Source of the DNA: Aeoliella straminimaris
Lineage (GTDB): Bacteria > Planctomycetota > Planctomycetia > Pirellulales > Lacipirellulaceae
Assembly: GCF_024054565.1 (NCBI RefSeq)
Contig: NZ_JAMXLR010000089.1
Coordinates: 62,001 to 126,000 of the forward strand
Reading direction: 5' to 3'
Length of the DNA: 64,000 nucleotides
Position numbers and translations under genes: made by a program. Positions 1 through 8,918 of the stretch are shown one piece after another (within the stretch, counting starts at the first letter, position 1; the number at the start of each line of letters is the position of its first letter). Under the pieces are notes generated by a model. It did not search any database and was not told the DNA's origin. It was given only the letters and a program-made list of their open reading frames with translations.

Positions 1-1
1 A

Positions 2-142
2 TTGTTGACCGAAACGGAATACGCCATTTCGACCATCGCAGAGCGGGCCGGCTTCGCCGAGGCAAAGTACTTCTGCGAAGTATTCCGCAAGCACCACGGA
101 GTAACAGCTACCGAGTATCGTCGACGATTCCGCGACGAATGA
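2..142 (+). CDS. C-terminal fragment of an AraC/XylS-family transcriptional regulator (cut by window edge)
   Basis: The window opens inside a reading frame that ends with TGA at 140-142. The 46 visible residues show the second helix-turn-helix of an AraC family DNA-binding domain: an 'ISTIAERAGFAEAKYFCEVFRKHHGVTATEYRRRF' -type layout, quoted here only as motifs IAERAGF, YFCEVFRKHHG and TEYRRRF. The F..(A/S)..YF...F....G.T...YR pattern is the family signature. The effector domain and the start lie upstream of the window, so the ligand cannot be judged. The stop is one base from the end of the convergent metG, leaving no room for a shared terminator. Confidence 0.8.
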   Translation: MLTETEYAISTIAERAGFAEAKYFCEVFRKHHGVTATEYRRRFRDE

Positions 143-143
143 C

Positions 144-2219
144 CTAGTGCACGCGTTGGCCGACCTTGGCACCTTCGTCGGGCGAAAGCACAAACACCTC
201 TTCGCCGCCGGGTCCGCTAGCGACAACCATTCCTTCGCTCAGACCGAACTTCATTTGGCGAGGGGCGAGATTGGCCACGCAGACGATCTTGCGTCCGATC
301 AGCTTCTCGGGATCGTAGGCAGCCTTGATGCCGGCAAATACTTGCCGGTAGACGCCGCCGCCCAATGAGAGCTTGAGCCGCAGCAGCTTGCGGGCTTCGG
401 GAACCTGCTCGGCCTCCACGACACGAGCCACTCGCAGGTCGACCTTCAAAAAGTCGTCGAATGTGCACTCTTCGGCCAACGGCTCGGCATCCAGGCAGTC
501 GCCTGGGTCGTTCCACTTGTCGGTGGTTTCGGTTGCAGAAGTTTCCGACTCGGGAGCGCTGTTGGCGGCGGATTCCTCTTTGGATTCTTCAATCATGGCG
601 TGAACCTTTGTCTCCTCGACGCGTTTGAGCATGTGCTGGAACTTGTTGACCTGGGTACCCGTGAGCGGCGATTGTGCCTGGTCCCAACTTGTAATCGGAT
701 CGTTGAGCAGCTCACCGGTCTGTTCGGCCAGCTTCGGCAGAACAGGAGCCAGGTATACGACGATCTGGCGGAATAGATTGAGCGCCACGCTGCAGATGTC
801 CTGTAGCCGCTCGGCTTGCGACTCGTCCTTGCGCAACTCCCATGGCTTGTTCTCTTCGACGAACGGATTCGCCCGATCGGCAAGCGCCATGATCACCCGC
901 ATCGCCTTGTTGTAGTCGCATGCTTCGTACGCCGCGGCAATCTCCTCGCCCGCCTCTGCAGCCGCTTTGAACAGACCGCCATCGTCGGGATACTGATCGG
1001 ACAAACCGGTTTGAGAGACGAACTTCGCGCTGCGACTGGCTAGGTTAACCACCTTGCCCACCAGATCAGTGTTTACCTTGGCGATAAACTCGTCGATGGA
1101 CAAATCGAGGTCGTCGACCTTGCTGGAGAGTTTCGAAGCGTAGAAGTAACGCAGGTAGGCCGGGTCCAAGTGCTTGAGGTACGTTCGCGCGGCGACGAAC
1201 GTGCCTTTGCTCTTCGACATCTTCTCACCATCGACGGTCAAGAAGCCGTGAATGTGCACCTTGGTCGGCAGCGAGAAGCCGGCCGTCTTGAGCATGCCGG
1301 GCCAGAACAGCGTGTGGAAGTACGTGATGTCCTTGCCGATGAAGTGGTGCACTTCGCAGTCGTCGGACCGCCACCAATCGTCGAAGTTCTCTCCCTCGCG
1401 CTCGCACCACTGTTTTGTGGAGGCCATGTAGCCGATCGGAGCGTCAAACCAGACGTACCAATAGTTGCCGGGCGAGTCGGGAATTTCAAAGCCAAAGTAT
1501 GGGGCAGGGCGGCTGATGTCCCAATCGCGTAGCGGTTCGGGCTTGTCGGCCTCGCCCAAGAAGTGCCCGCGGAGGTAGTTCGCGATCTCCGGCTGCAGTG
1601 CACCGGAAGTCTGCGTCCACTTGTCCAGGAAACCGTGCAATTGCTCGAGCTCGATGAATTCGTGCAGGGCGGTGCGAGTCTCGGGCGTCGTGCCACTCAG
1701 GGTGCTGACGGGATCGACCAACTCAGCCGGTGTGTAGGTAGTGCCGCAGCTGCTACAGTTGTCGCCTGGTTGGTCGGTAGCCCCGCACTTGGGACAGGTA
1801 CCACGGACGAAGCGGTCGGCCAGGAAGGTGTTGGCCTGCGTATCGAAGAGTTGTTCGACTTCCTGCTCTTTCACCAGGCCGGCATCGCGAATCGATTTCC
1901 AAATCTCTGCACACAGCACGCGGTTCTCGGGACTATGCGTGCTGCCGTAATTGTCGAACTCGATGTTGAAATCGCCGAAGTCTCGCTGATGGTCTTCGCT
2001 CACCCTCGCAATGAACTCCTCCTCGCTGACGCCGGCCTTTTTGGCCGAAATCATGATGGCCGTGCCGTGCGTGTCGTCGGCACAGAAATAACGACAATCG
2101 TTGCCGCGGAGCTTCTGGAATCGGACCCAAATATCGGTCTGCAGGTACTCGACCAGGTGGCCGATGTGGATCGGCCCATTGGCGTAGGGCAGGGCGGAGG
2201 TAACGAGAATTCGACGCAT
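144..2219 (-). CDS. metG: Methionyl-tRNA synthetase
   Basis: This cytoplasmic enzyme charges tRNA-Met with methionine using ATP, both for initiation and elongation. The 691-residue length fits MetRS forms with a C-terminal tRNA-binding domain. Visible motifs are HIGH at residues 18-21 within NGPIHIGHL, a zinc knuckle region with CPKC and CSSC, and the KMSKS loop in GEKMSKSKGTF. The last ~105 residues, from FLKVDLRVARVVEAE, form an EMAP-II/Trbp111-like OB-fold that promotes tRNA binding and dimerisation. An acidic Ser/Glu-rich linker separates the anticodon-binding and OB domains. The ATG at 2219 begins MRRILVTSALPYANG, the normal N-terminus of the family, so the start is secure. It is transcribed leftward, apparently alone. 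Confidence 0.97.
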   Translation of the reverse strand: MRRILVTSALPYANGPIHIGHLVEYLQTDIWVRFQKLRGNDCRYFCADDTHGTAIMISAKKAGVSEEEFIARVSEDHQRDFGDFNIEFDNYGSTHSPENRVLCAEIWKSIRDAGLVKEQEVEQLFDTQANTFLADRFVRGTCPKCGATDQPGDNCSSCGTTYTPAELVDPVSTLSGTTPETRTALHEFIELEQLHGFLDKWTQTSGALQPEIANYLRGHFLGEADKPEPLRDWDISRPAPYFGFEIPDSPGNYWYVWFDAPIGYMASTKQWCEREGENFDDWWRSDDCEVHHFIGKDITYFHTLFWPGMLKTAGFSLPTKVHIHGFLTVDGEKMSKSKGTFVAARTYLKHLDPAYLRYFYASKLSSKVDDLDLSIDEFIAKVNTDLVGKVVNLASRSAKFVSQTGLSDQYPDDGGLFKAAAEAGEEIAAAYEACDYNKAMRVIMALADRANPFVEENKPWELRKDESQAERLQDICSVALNLFRQIVVYLAPVLPKLAEQTGELLNDPITSWDQAQSPLTGTQVNKFQHMLKRVEETKVHAMIEESKEESAANSAPESETSATETTDKWNDPGDCLDAEPLAEECTFDDFLKVDLRVARVVEAEQVPEARKLLRLKLSLGGGVYRQVFAGIKAAYDPEKLIGRKIVCVANLAPRQMKFGLSEGMVVASGPGGEEVFVLSPDEGAKVGQRVH

Positions 2220-2676
2220 GAAATAAAGGGGCGAGGATCGAGGGTTCAGGAGCGAGGGGCGAAGCGCTTGCTAGCGTGCTCGGATTGTAACCCGCCAGTC
2301 CGCTGGCGACGAGGCACGCCCCGCGACGAGCACTTTTTGCCCAAAATTGACTAGTTTCGGATAACACTCTTGTCGCAAGACAAAGCCCTTGAAAAGTGGT
2401 TCGCTTGGGCATTATGTGTTTGGCGGGCGGGTGCATGCTAGCAGTGCACTTTTCAGAATGATCTTGCCACTTTTGTTAAAGTCCGCGACATTGCCGCCCC
2501 TGGCCGGCAAACGGACAGCTTGGTTGCTGTTCGATCGGCCAGTGAACTCGATGTCACGCACCGTTGTTCGGCTAGCTTGGCCTTCGCAGGAAGCGAATGC
2601 CCGGTCTGGCGAGTCCCAGCTTAGGGGCAAGGGCAACGGGTGGGCGGTTGCAACACGGATTCCAAGGAGGGAATCA
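2220..2676. other. Divergent intergenic region upstream of metG and the thioredoxin/protease gene
   Basis: A 457-base non-coding stretch between two divergent starts, so promoters for both must lie here. Next to metG is a G/A-rich imperfect repeat, with GGGGCGA-type units at both ends of 2229-2262. A small hairpin, TTGTC (2370-2374) and GACAA (2379-2383) with a GCAA loop, lies further right. The frame of the downstream gene stays open back to 2389, but that segment has no signal-peptide-like or domain sequence and I treat it as non-coding. Confidence 0.5.
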
Positions 2677-4128
2677 ATGGCTCGACAAAAGTTCTCCCAC
2701 AAATGGTACGTCGCGGCACTAACCCTGGCGGCAATAGTTCTCGCGGTGCCGGCCAGTGCCAAGACCGAGTTGTGGGTGTTCTCCAGTCCTTACTGTGGCC
2801 CGTGCCAACAGCTGAAACCAACGCTCGCCGCGATGGAGAGCGAGGGCTATCCCATTCGCCACGTCGACATCATGGAGCACCCGGCGTTAGCTTCTCGCCA
2901 TCGCGTGGACCGCGTTCCTTGCCTGATCATGGTGCAAGATGGCCAGGAAGCGGCTCGACAACTCGGCGGCGATCGCAACAGCATCCAGCGCATGTTCGCT
3001 GCCGCAGGTGTAAGGCCAGGACAGCGCCAGCCTACCAAGCCCATGGGATGGGATGGCGGGGCTCAAGCCGCGCCTTCGCTGCCCAATCGCCCGCTGGAGG
3101 AGACAGGTCTCGCGGGCCCTCCCAACGAGGTGCCGCCAGGACAGGGCATCGCCAAGAAACTGCTGGAATCGAGCGTTCGCATCACCGTGGAAGACTCCAC
3201 CGGCAAGTCGTACGGCACCGGCACCATTGTCGACACGCTGAAAGAGGACGCTCTGATCGTTACCTGTGGCCACCTGTTTCGCTGCGACACCACGCAGCAG
3301 CAGTCTTCGAACGAGAAGTTTGAGGCTCAAATCGTTGTCGAACAGTTTACCGTCACTCCCGCCGGACTGGAGGTGAAGGACCGCTCGGTAGGCCAACTGC
3401 TGTACTGCGACCTGGATCGCGACGTGGCCCTGGTTGCCTTCCGTCCCACCCAACCCGCTAAAGTGGCGCCCGTGGCCGCCAGCTTTGTCGAAAAAACCAA
3501 CGACCGCGTGTATAGCGTTGGCTGCGATCGCGGGGCAGACCCCACCGTGCGTGATTCGCGCGTGACAGCCGTCAATCGATACAACGGCGCGCCCAATGTA
3601 GAAACATCCGGTGCGCCGGTTCAGGGCCGTAGCGGCGGTGGACTGTTCAACAGCCGTGGCGAATTGATCGGCGTGTGCTTCGCCGCGGACAACGAAGGCG
3701 ACGAAGGCCTGTACTCGGGCCTCGCCTCGGTGCACGTGGGGCTCGACGCGTTGGGCCTGCAGAACGTCTACAGTCGGCCATCGAGTTCGAGAGGAGTTGC
3801 CCAAACCGGTGCATTAACTCCGTTGCCGGACACATCGTCGAACCGACTCGAAGCGCGTGGTCAGACTCCTAGCGAAAACGACCGTTCGATGTCGGTTTTT
3901 CCACCGCAACCCGCCGACACGCCGCCTGCCGCCGGAGCGCCTGCCGCTCAGCCGTCGGAACTATCTGGTCGCGAGCGGGCAGCCTTGCAGGAAATTGCGC
4001 GTCGCGCCGTGGATTCGGAGGTCACCGTGATCGTTCGTCCGCGGGACCCCAACGGCAAGAGCGTTATTCTTCAGCTAGATCGAGTTTCACCTCAGTTTGT
4101 GGAAGAACTTGGCAACGTCATGCGGTAG
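2677..4128 (+). CDS. Secreted thioredoxin-fold / trypsin-like serine protease fusion protein
   Basis: A 483-residue protein. I chose the ATG at 2677 because a strong ribosome site (AAGGAGG) precedes it and it yields a clean signal peptide: positive MARQKFSHKW, a hydrophobic core, and ASA cleavage near residue 28. Residues ~30-115 are a thioredoxin fold with the redox motif CGPC at 40-43. After a Pro-rich linker, residues ~160-360 form a chymotrypsin-like domain with the catalytic His in VTCGHLF, an Asp in RDVALVAF and the Ser in QGRSGGGLF. The C-terminal ~100 residues are low-complexity plus a short conserved tail of unknown role. It probably acts in the periplasm on disulfide-bonded or misfolded proteins; the substrate is unknown. 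It appears monocistronic. Confidence 0.85.
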   Translation: MARQKFSHKWYVAALTLAAIVLAVPASAKTELWVFSSPYCGPCQQLKPTLAAMESEGYPIRHVDIMEHPALASRHRVDRVPCLIMVQDGQEAARQLGGDRNSIQRMFAAAGVRPGQRQPTKPMGWDGGAQAAPSLPNRPLEETGLAGPPNEVPPGQGIAKKLLESSVRITVEDSTGKSYGTGTIVDTLKEDALIVTCGHLFRCDTTQQQSSNEKFEAQIVVEQFTVTPAGLEVKDRSVGQLLYCDLDRDVALVAFRPTQPAKVAPVAASFVEKTNDRVYSVGCDRGADPTVRDSRVTAVNRYNGAPNVETSGAPVQGRSGGGLFNSRGELIGVCFAADNEGDEGLYSGLASVHVGLDALGLQNVYSRPSSSRGVAQTGALTPLPDTSSNRLEARGQTPSENDRSMSVFPPQPADTPPAAGAPAAQPSELSGRERAALQEIARRAVDSEVTVIVRPRDPNGKSVILQLDRVSPQFVEELGNVMR

Positions 4129-4274
4129 TACGATCGGCACGGTGCCGTGTGCATGGTGGTACAATCGTCTCAAACCAATCCATCCACAGCAGTCGACCAG
4201 TGCCGCTGCGGCCATGCGAAAGGTGGATGACCAGCTCCGATATCCAGATAGTACGTGAGCTACTCTTCAGCACG

Positions 4275-4299
4275 CCCGGCCTTTATATGAGCGGCCGGG
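4275..4299. other. GC-rich hairpin upstream of the 4341 gene
   Basis: CCCGGCC at 4275-4281 and GGCCGGG at 4293-4299 are perfect 7-base inverted arms around an AT-rich 11-base loop. It lies ~40 bases before the next start and has no T run, so it could be a leader structure, a weak terminator for the upstream gene, or chance. Confidence 0.35.
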
Positions 4300-4340
4300 G
4301 GAGTTTGCATGGCTGCCACGTCTAGCTGGATCGATCCAAG

Positions 4341-5717
4341 ATGGCCGCGTACATCGCCTTCATCGCCTCGCTGAACCTGTGCATCGGGTATGCGCTGGGG
4401 GTGTACATCGGGGTGCTACCAGGCATTCCATCGCGCCGAGATCGTGAAGAAGACCACGAAGAGCCACTTGGCCTGCCCGTGGCCGAGCCCCCCAGATCGC
4501 CTGCTGAGCCAGATCCACAGCCGAAACCGGAACCCGCCCCCGAGAAAGTCACGGTAGAGGCACCGGTCGAAGGAGCCCCGGCGCCAGAAATGGACACCGC
4601 CGCAGAGCCCGACCAGCCTGCCATAGAAGTATCGTCGAGCGAAGACAGCTACCGGTTTATTCTCGACGGTATTGCTGGCTTCAAACAGAAGCTGGAAACA
4701 GTCAGCGGGAAGCTGGCCGAAGCCAAGGAAGATCGCGAGGCGGTGGATGAATTTGCCGACGAGATGAAGCAGGCGAATAACGCCTACCTCGATCAAACGT
4801 CCGAGGCGGTGGAATCGCTCAACAGCGCCGACGACAAAGATCTGTCGGCCACTGACGAAAGTGTGCGTGAACTCTTGAACAAACAGACCGATGACGTCCG
4901 TCGGGCTAACCAAGAGATCGATGAAATTCTGGCCGACATCGACACCGAGGTCGTGCGACGGAAGCTGATGGAGTCCAACGAGCAACTTCTTGGATCGGCC
5001 GCCGAACTGGCAGCGTCAATTCCCGAAACCGCCGATAACGTCAACTCAGCCCAAGCCACTAAAGACGCGGAGCCGGCAAACGAACTATCGTTCGGCCAGA
5101 AAACGGAGCCGGACGAAGTGACCAAGTCGAACAAACGATTCATTGCCAGCGAAACGAGCGAAGACGACGACGAAGCCGCACCCGTTCGGTCCGCCAGTGA
5201 CTCCCTCGCACTGATGGATGAACTGATTAAGTCGATCGACGAGGCGATTGCGGAGCCGGTCGACAACAATCCACTTCAGGTAGCGACCCTGTCGCTGCAG
5301 CTCGACGGAGATGACGAACTCGAACACACCCAGGCAATGCTACAGTGTGTTCAAGACATTGTCGCCAAGGAGCTCGGTCCAGGCCAGCGAGTAACAATGA
5401 CACCCGACGGGGATCTGCTTGTCACGCTGCCAGGGGACAACGTGGCCGAAGCCAACGAGCGCTGCGAACGGCTTCGCCAACAAGTGAAAGAAACGACATT
5501 TTGTCGCGCCGACACCAATTTGTACGCATCTCTCGTGTGCTCACTGACCGACACGAACGACGCCAAAGATCATGGTGCGGTGATGTCCCGGCTGAAGGAG
5601 TGCCAGGACGAAGCCCTCAAGCTGGGCGAAAGTCGGACGTTCCATCACGACGGCGCGCTGCCCGTACCGGTTCCGCCACTTACGCTGGCCATCGATCCGC
5701 AAACCGTCGAGTTCTAA
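4341..5717 (+). CDS. Membrane-anchored protein with a degenerate GGDEF-like C-terminal domain
   Basis: 458 residues. The N-terminal ~30 residues (MAAYIAFIASLNLCIGYALG) form one membrane helix. A Pro/Glu-rich segment (~35-95) follows, then a long acidic region of predicted helix/coiled coil (~100-310). The last ~150 residues resemble the fold of a diguanylate cyclase domain: a LATLSLQLD strand, helices, then TPDGDLLVTLPG where a GGDEF motif would sit, and an ANERCERLRQQV helix. The catalytic GG(D/E)EF residues are absent, so I expect no cyclase activity; it could be a nucleotide sensor or scaffold. The start codon lacks a convincing ribosome site. The gene is 15 bases from the convergent ridA. 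Annotation of the C-terminal domain is from remembered pattern, not an alignment. Confidence 0.65.
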   Translation: MAAYIAFIASLNLCIGYALGVYIGVLPGIPSRRDREEDHEEPLGLPVAEPPRSPAEPDPQPKPEPAPEKVTVEAPVEGAPAPEMDTAAEPDQPAIEVSSSEDSYRFILDGIAGFKQKLETVSGKLAEAKEDREAVDEFADEMKQANNAYLDQTSEAVESLNSADDKDLSATDESVRELLNKQTDDVRRANQEIDEILADIDTEVVRRKLMESNEQLLGSAAELAASIPETADNVNSAQATKDAEPANELSFGQKTEPDEVTKSNKRFIASETSEDDDEAAPVRSASDSLALMDELIKSIDEAIAEPVDNNPLQVATLSLQLDGDDELEHTQAMLQCVQDIVAKELGPGQRVTMTPDGDLLVTLPGDNVAEANERCERLRQQVKETTFCRADTNLYASLVCSLTDTNDAKDHGAVMSRLKECQDEALKLGESRTFHHDGALPVPVPPLTLAIDPQTVEF

Positions 5718-5732
5718 AGCGGCGGCAACACG

Positions 5733-6197
5733 CTAGCCCACCAGTTCGAACACCGCCTCCACTTCCACGGACATGCCAGCGGGCAACGAAGCGGCGCCCA
5801 CCGCACTGCGAGCAGCGATACCGCAGTCCTCGCCGAACACTTCCCGCATCAATTCACTGAATCCGTTGATCACGGCCGGATGGTCGGTGAAGTCGGGCGT
5901 GGCGTGCACTAAGCCGAAAGTCTTCACCAAGCGGGCCACCCGATCGAGCGAACCGAAATTATCTTTCAAAGTGGCCAACGTGGCGAGGCCCGTTTGCCGC
6001 GCCGCCTCGTAACCCTGCTCCACAGTTAGCTGATCTCCCACCCGGCCGGTAGTAAGCTTGCCATCGGGCATCAGCGGTCCGTGCCCCGAGGTATACGCCA
6101 GATTGCCCACCACAATCACAGGGCGGTACAAGCCAATAGCCTTGGGGGCGGGAGGCAGTTCCAGGTTCAATGCATCCAATGCGGCTTGAAAGCTCAT
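5733..6197 (-). CDS. RidA/YjgF family protein
   Basis: 154 residues, a cytoplasmic trimeric fold that in characterised members hydrolyses reactive enamine/imine intermediates from PLP enzymes. Typical sequence is visible: LAYTSGHGPL near the N-terminus, a GYEAARQTGLATLATLK helix, VKTFGLVHATPDF, and the C-terminal RSAVGAASLPAGMSVEVEAV with the conserved Arg. The start at 6197 (MSFQAALDALN) is 20 bases beyond the end of hisI, indicating a two-gene operon. The longer-insert form (~154 residues) fits the 'YjgF-like' subgroup rather than classical 130-residue RidA, so activity may differ. Confidence 0.88.
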   Translation of the reverse strand: MSFQAALDALNLELPPAPKAIGLYRPVIVVGNLAYTSGHGPLMPDGKLTTGRVGDQLTVEQGYEAARQTGLATLATLKDNFGSLDRVARLVKTFGLVHATPDFTDHPAVINGFSELMREVFGEDCGIAARSAVGAASLPAGMSVEVEAVFELVG

Positions 6198-6217
6198 CGT
6201 GGTACTCGAAATTGGTT

Positions 6218-6610
6218 TTATTCTGTTTGCTTGTAAACTTCGCTGGGATCGAACACCCGCTGGGAAATAATCGTCGCCCCGGCGGGGGTGATCTCCCGAA
6301 AGAAGCAAGACGGGTAACCTTCGTGGCAAGCAGCACCGCCCACTTGGTCGACCTCTAACAGCAGGGTATCGCGGTCGCAGTCGATTCGCACTCGCCGCAC
6401 CTGCTGAATATTGCCGCTCGACTCTCCTTTGCGCCATAGCCCACCACGGCTGCGACTGTAGTACACAGCCCTGCCCGTCGCGAGCGTCTCGTCGTAGGCC
6501 TCGCGATTCATGTAAGCCAGCATCAACACTTCACCTGTGCCCACTTGCTGCACCACCACGGGCACGAGTCCGTCAGATTTGGCGAAGTCGGGTTGAACTT
6601 CCTGAGACAT
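6218..6610 (-). CDS. hisI: Phosphoribosyl-AMP cyclohydrolase
   Basis: 130 residues, the normal size of stand-alone HisI, which opens the adenine ring of phosphoribosyl-AMP in the third step of histidine synthesis. Conserved blocks are visible: EVLMLAYMNREAYDETL, GRAVYYSRSRGGLWRKGE, the metal-binding DCDRDTLLLEV, and GGAACHEGYPSCFFRE with its zinc cysteines. Start at 6610 (MSQEVQPDF); an upstream in-frame extension exists but adds no family sequence. No HisE (pyrophosphohydrolase) domain is fused. It is the first gene of a leftward pair with the RidA-type gene; other his genes are not in the window. Confidence 0.95.
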   Translation of the reverse strand: MSQEVQPDFAKSDGLVPVVVQQVGTGEVLMLAYMNREAYDETLATGRAVYYSRSRGGLWRKGESSGNIQQVRRVRIDCDRDTLLLEVDQVGGAACHEGYPSCFFREITPAGATIISQRVFDPSEVYKQTE

Positions 6611-6919
6611 GGGTTTTAGGCGAATTGCGGGGAGATTCGGAGTCAAAAGTCCTACTAGACTGAGCATACCCGAACGGGTTACCGCCAACCAGCGGTACAA
6701 TCAGCACTGGCGACACTCGCGCCGGACATTGCGTCCGACCCTCAGCATCCATTCTGGTGGAATTGCTCGCTCAACCCGAGGTTTTTCGCTGGGGTTGAAT
6801 TTCTTTGGGTGCAAACTCCGATAGCAATTTTACGCACCTCTCAATCGCAAGTGTCCTGGTGCTCGCCCCGCATTGCGCGCCACACCCCTCCCAGTTCCTC
6901 GTGGCAGGAGAATCGATCC
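6611..6919. other. Divergent intergenic region between hisI and the glycosyltransferase gene
   Basis: 309 bases with no convincing coding sequence, RNA gene or strong hairpin. It must hold the hisI promoter and the promoter of the rightward glycosyltransferase gene. I see no confident -35/-10 pair. Confidence 0.5.
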
Positions 6920-7510
6920 GTGACTGACAAGCTGACGATTGTGTTACCGGTCCACAACGCCGAAGCAACCCTGGCCCGCGACGTGGCCGATGTGCTGGAG
7001 GTGGCCGGCGAGATTGTCCGTGCTATGCAGGTAGTTGTCGTCGACGACGGCTCGAACGACGACACTTACGATGTCGCCAACGAACTGGCGATGCGGTATC
7101 CGCAGATCCGCGTCGTCCGTCACGCGGTACGACAAGGGCTGGGAACCGCGCTGAGCTCGCTGCGGCGGGAACTGGCGGGCGAGTTCGTGCTGGTGCATGA
7201 CGGTGCCTCTCGTATTGATGCCAACCAGATTCGCCAACTGTGGCAGGAACAACAACCGCAACGCCGCGGCAATGGGATCGCAGAGCCGACGAGCATCGAC
7301 GACCTGCGAGTCTCGACCATGCATGACGCGATGGCATCAGCTCACTCGCGACTTTCCGGCTTTCAGCGACTCATGGCTGCCAGCAGCAGTGACGAACGTC
7401 AGCTCGCGCGCCGCGATCAACGGCAGCAGAAGCAGGGTGTCGGCGTGATTCCTCCGCTGCCGCGTCCCAACTTCATGGGAGCGTTGGCCAACTTTGCCTT
7501 GGGCGAATAA
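6920..7510 (+). CDS. Short family-2 glycosyltransferase-like protein
   Basis: 196 residues. The N-terminal ~110 residues are the nucleotide-sugar-binding half of a GT-A fold: LTIVLPVHNAEATL, QVVVVDDGSNDDT (the first Asp pair), RHAVRQGLGTALSS and FVLVHDGASRI. The usual DxD appears as HDG. The second, acceptor-binding half is absent; instead there is a ~75-residue Gln/Arg-rich tail. The GTG at 6920 has GGAG about 10 bases upstream and begins exactly at the fold, so I prefer it to the longer frame from 6809. It may be a truncated or specialised enzyme; transferase activity is uncertain. Confidence 0.8.
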   Translation: MTDKLTIVLPVHNAEATLARDVADVLEVAGEIVRAMQVVVVDDGSNDDTYDVANELAMRYPQIRVVRHAVRQGLGTALSSLRRELAGEFVLVHDGASRIDANQIRQLWQEQQPQRRGNGIAEPTSIDDLRVSTMHDAMASAHSRLSGFQRLMAASSSDERQLARRDQRQQKQGVGVIPPLPRPNFMGALANFALGE

Positions 7511-8131
7511 ACCTCGATAGCGACCACGGTGAACCGAAGTCGACCAGTTGGCGGCGATTTCGGAAAAAAAGGCCAAAAAAAGTTGGCTGCGCCATTTCAA
7601 TACAGTGGCCTTCACCGCGCGCCGCAGAATCCTACAGTCGGGTCGCGGGCGACCGAGGCGATCGTCTCATTATTGAACGGCCGCCCGCAAACCTTTTTTT
7701 GTGGGTTTTCTTATCCGGTGATGGCATTCTTGCCCGCCGTTTTTTCGCCTTGTAGTATTGCTTCGGTGAGGGGCGACAACGTCCTCATCAGCCTCGCAGG
7801 CAGCGAGGTGTCTGCCGCACAAAGCTCTATGCCGGGCACGCGGCCAACGGCATGACAGTCTCAGATTGGGCTGAGAAACGTCAGGCGAACTAGTATGACG
7901 CACGAAGCCGCATGCAGCTTCGGATTTATCTGGTGCTTCTCTTGATTTAAGTGCGTCTATTGATCGCCTTGGTGCGTATCAGTTGGGGACTAAATGGGCC
8001 TGAATGAACAGAGAAACCGCACCGACAACTCCATGTTAGTCGGGGCCCAATGCATTTGCGGCTTTCACCTTTTGCGAGGTGCGGCATTTGCATGAGCATC
8101 TTTTCCGGAACGAGAGAAGGAGGCAACCAAG
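7511..8131. other. 621-base intergenic region with A/T tracts and small hairpins
   Basis: No supportable gene. It contains A-tracts near 7562-7580, a T-tract near 7690, and a hairpin with CGAAGC (7903-7908) and GCTTCG (7917-7922). The middle (7760-7900) is G/C-rich and could be structured, but it does not match SRP, RNase P or tmRNA consensus segments that I know. The promoter of the 8132 gene must lie at its right end, where a strong ribosome site is visible. Confidence 0.45.
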
Positions 8132-8662
8132 ATGAGCGTTGCTGACAATTGGGATACCGTGAAGTCGGGAGAAACTCCACTGCCACTGCCATCGACCAAC
8201 GAGAAACGCCCTCGCCATCGAGTTGCCGAAGTACGTCGGCAACAGGGGGTTTCGGTGCGCAGCATCACGCGCAAGCTGGGGCTTTCTGCCGAAGAGGTAC
8301 GCCGTCAGGAAGACCCGTACTTTAACCTTACGCTATCGCAGCTAGTGGCCTGGCAACAAGCACTCGAGGTCCCGCTGGCGAGCCTGCTGGTCGACTGCGA
8401 TGCACCACTCTCCAGCCCCGTGCTTACTCGAGCACGCATGTTGAGAGTGATGAAAACCGCACAGGCCATACATGAATCGACCAAAGACAAAGGCATCGAG
8501 CGAATGTCGCTGATGCTCATCGAGCAATTGGTGGAAATCATGCCCGAACTCAAGGGCGTGAGTGCCTGGCACACAGTCGGACAGCGTCGCACCCAAGACG
8601 AAGTGGGACGCATTGCCGAACGTCCTGTGTCCGAAACTTTCATCCAGGATTCGCTGCACTAG
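8132..8662 (+). CDS. Helix-turn-helix (XRE-like) regulatory protein
   Basis: 176 residues with an excellent ribosome site (AAGGAGG, ~9 bases before the ATG). Residues ~28-90 resemble an XRE/Cro fold: RVAEVRRQQGVSVRSITRKL, then GLSAEEVRRQED and SQLVAWQQALEVPLASLL. The C-terminal half is helical (TRARMLRVMKTAQAI, MSLMLIEQLVEIMPEL) and may dimerise. There is no membrane segment. Proteins of this type are, as I recall, found in many planctomycetes without known targets. It stands alone, so no function can be read from context. Confidence 0.75.
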   Translation: MSVADNWDTVKSGETPLPLPSTNEKRPRHRVAEVRRQQGVSVRSITRKLGLSAEEVRRQEDPYFNLTLSQLVAWQQALEVPLASLLVDCDAPLSSPVLTRARMLRVMKTAQAIHESTKDKGIERMSLMLIEQLVEIMPELKGVSAWHTVGQRRTQDEVGRIAERPVSETFIQDSLH

Positions 8663-8796
8663 TGCCAGTCAATCTGGCGCGCGACGTCGCTCGCGACATG
8701 TTTGTCGAGTCCCCCATGTCGAAACGACGCCACGGGCATTTGTTCATGGCACTAGCAGCGGGTCCTCACACGGGGCTGGCATCCCCTCCCCGAAGT

Positions 8797-8860
8797 AGCG
8801 GTCGGTTGTGAACTATTAGCTATCTTTGATACGGCACCGACCCAGCCGACCGCTCTTTTG
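8797..8860 (+). terminator. Possible terminator/attenuator after the HTH gene
   Basis: AGCGGTCGG (8797-8805) and CCGACCGCT (8846-8854) are perfect 9-base inverted arms followed by CTTTTG. A second ACCGACC inside the 40-base loop can pair with the same left arm, so two mutually exclusive stems are possible. Confidence 0.4.
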
Positions 8861-8918
8861 AACGCAAGAGCGACGTCCCAGCAACTGTGGCCAATCAACT
8901 GCTCAGGCAATGATTGGT

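Noticed and set aside
1563..2354. Long open frames on the plus strand opposite metG
   Set aside because: They are mirror images of codon use in a high-G+C gene, with no ribosome site and no family pattern.
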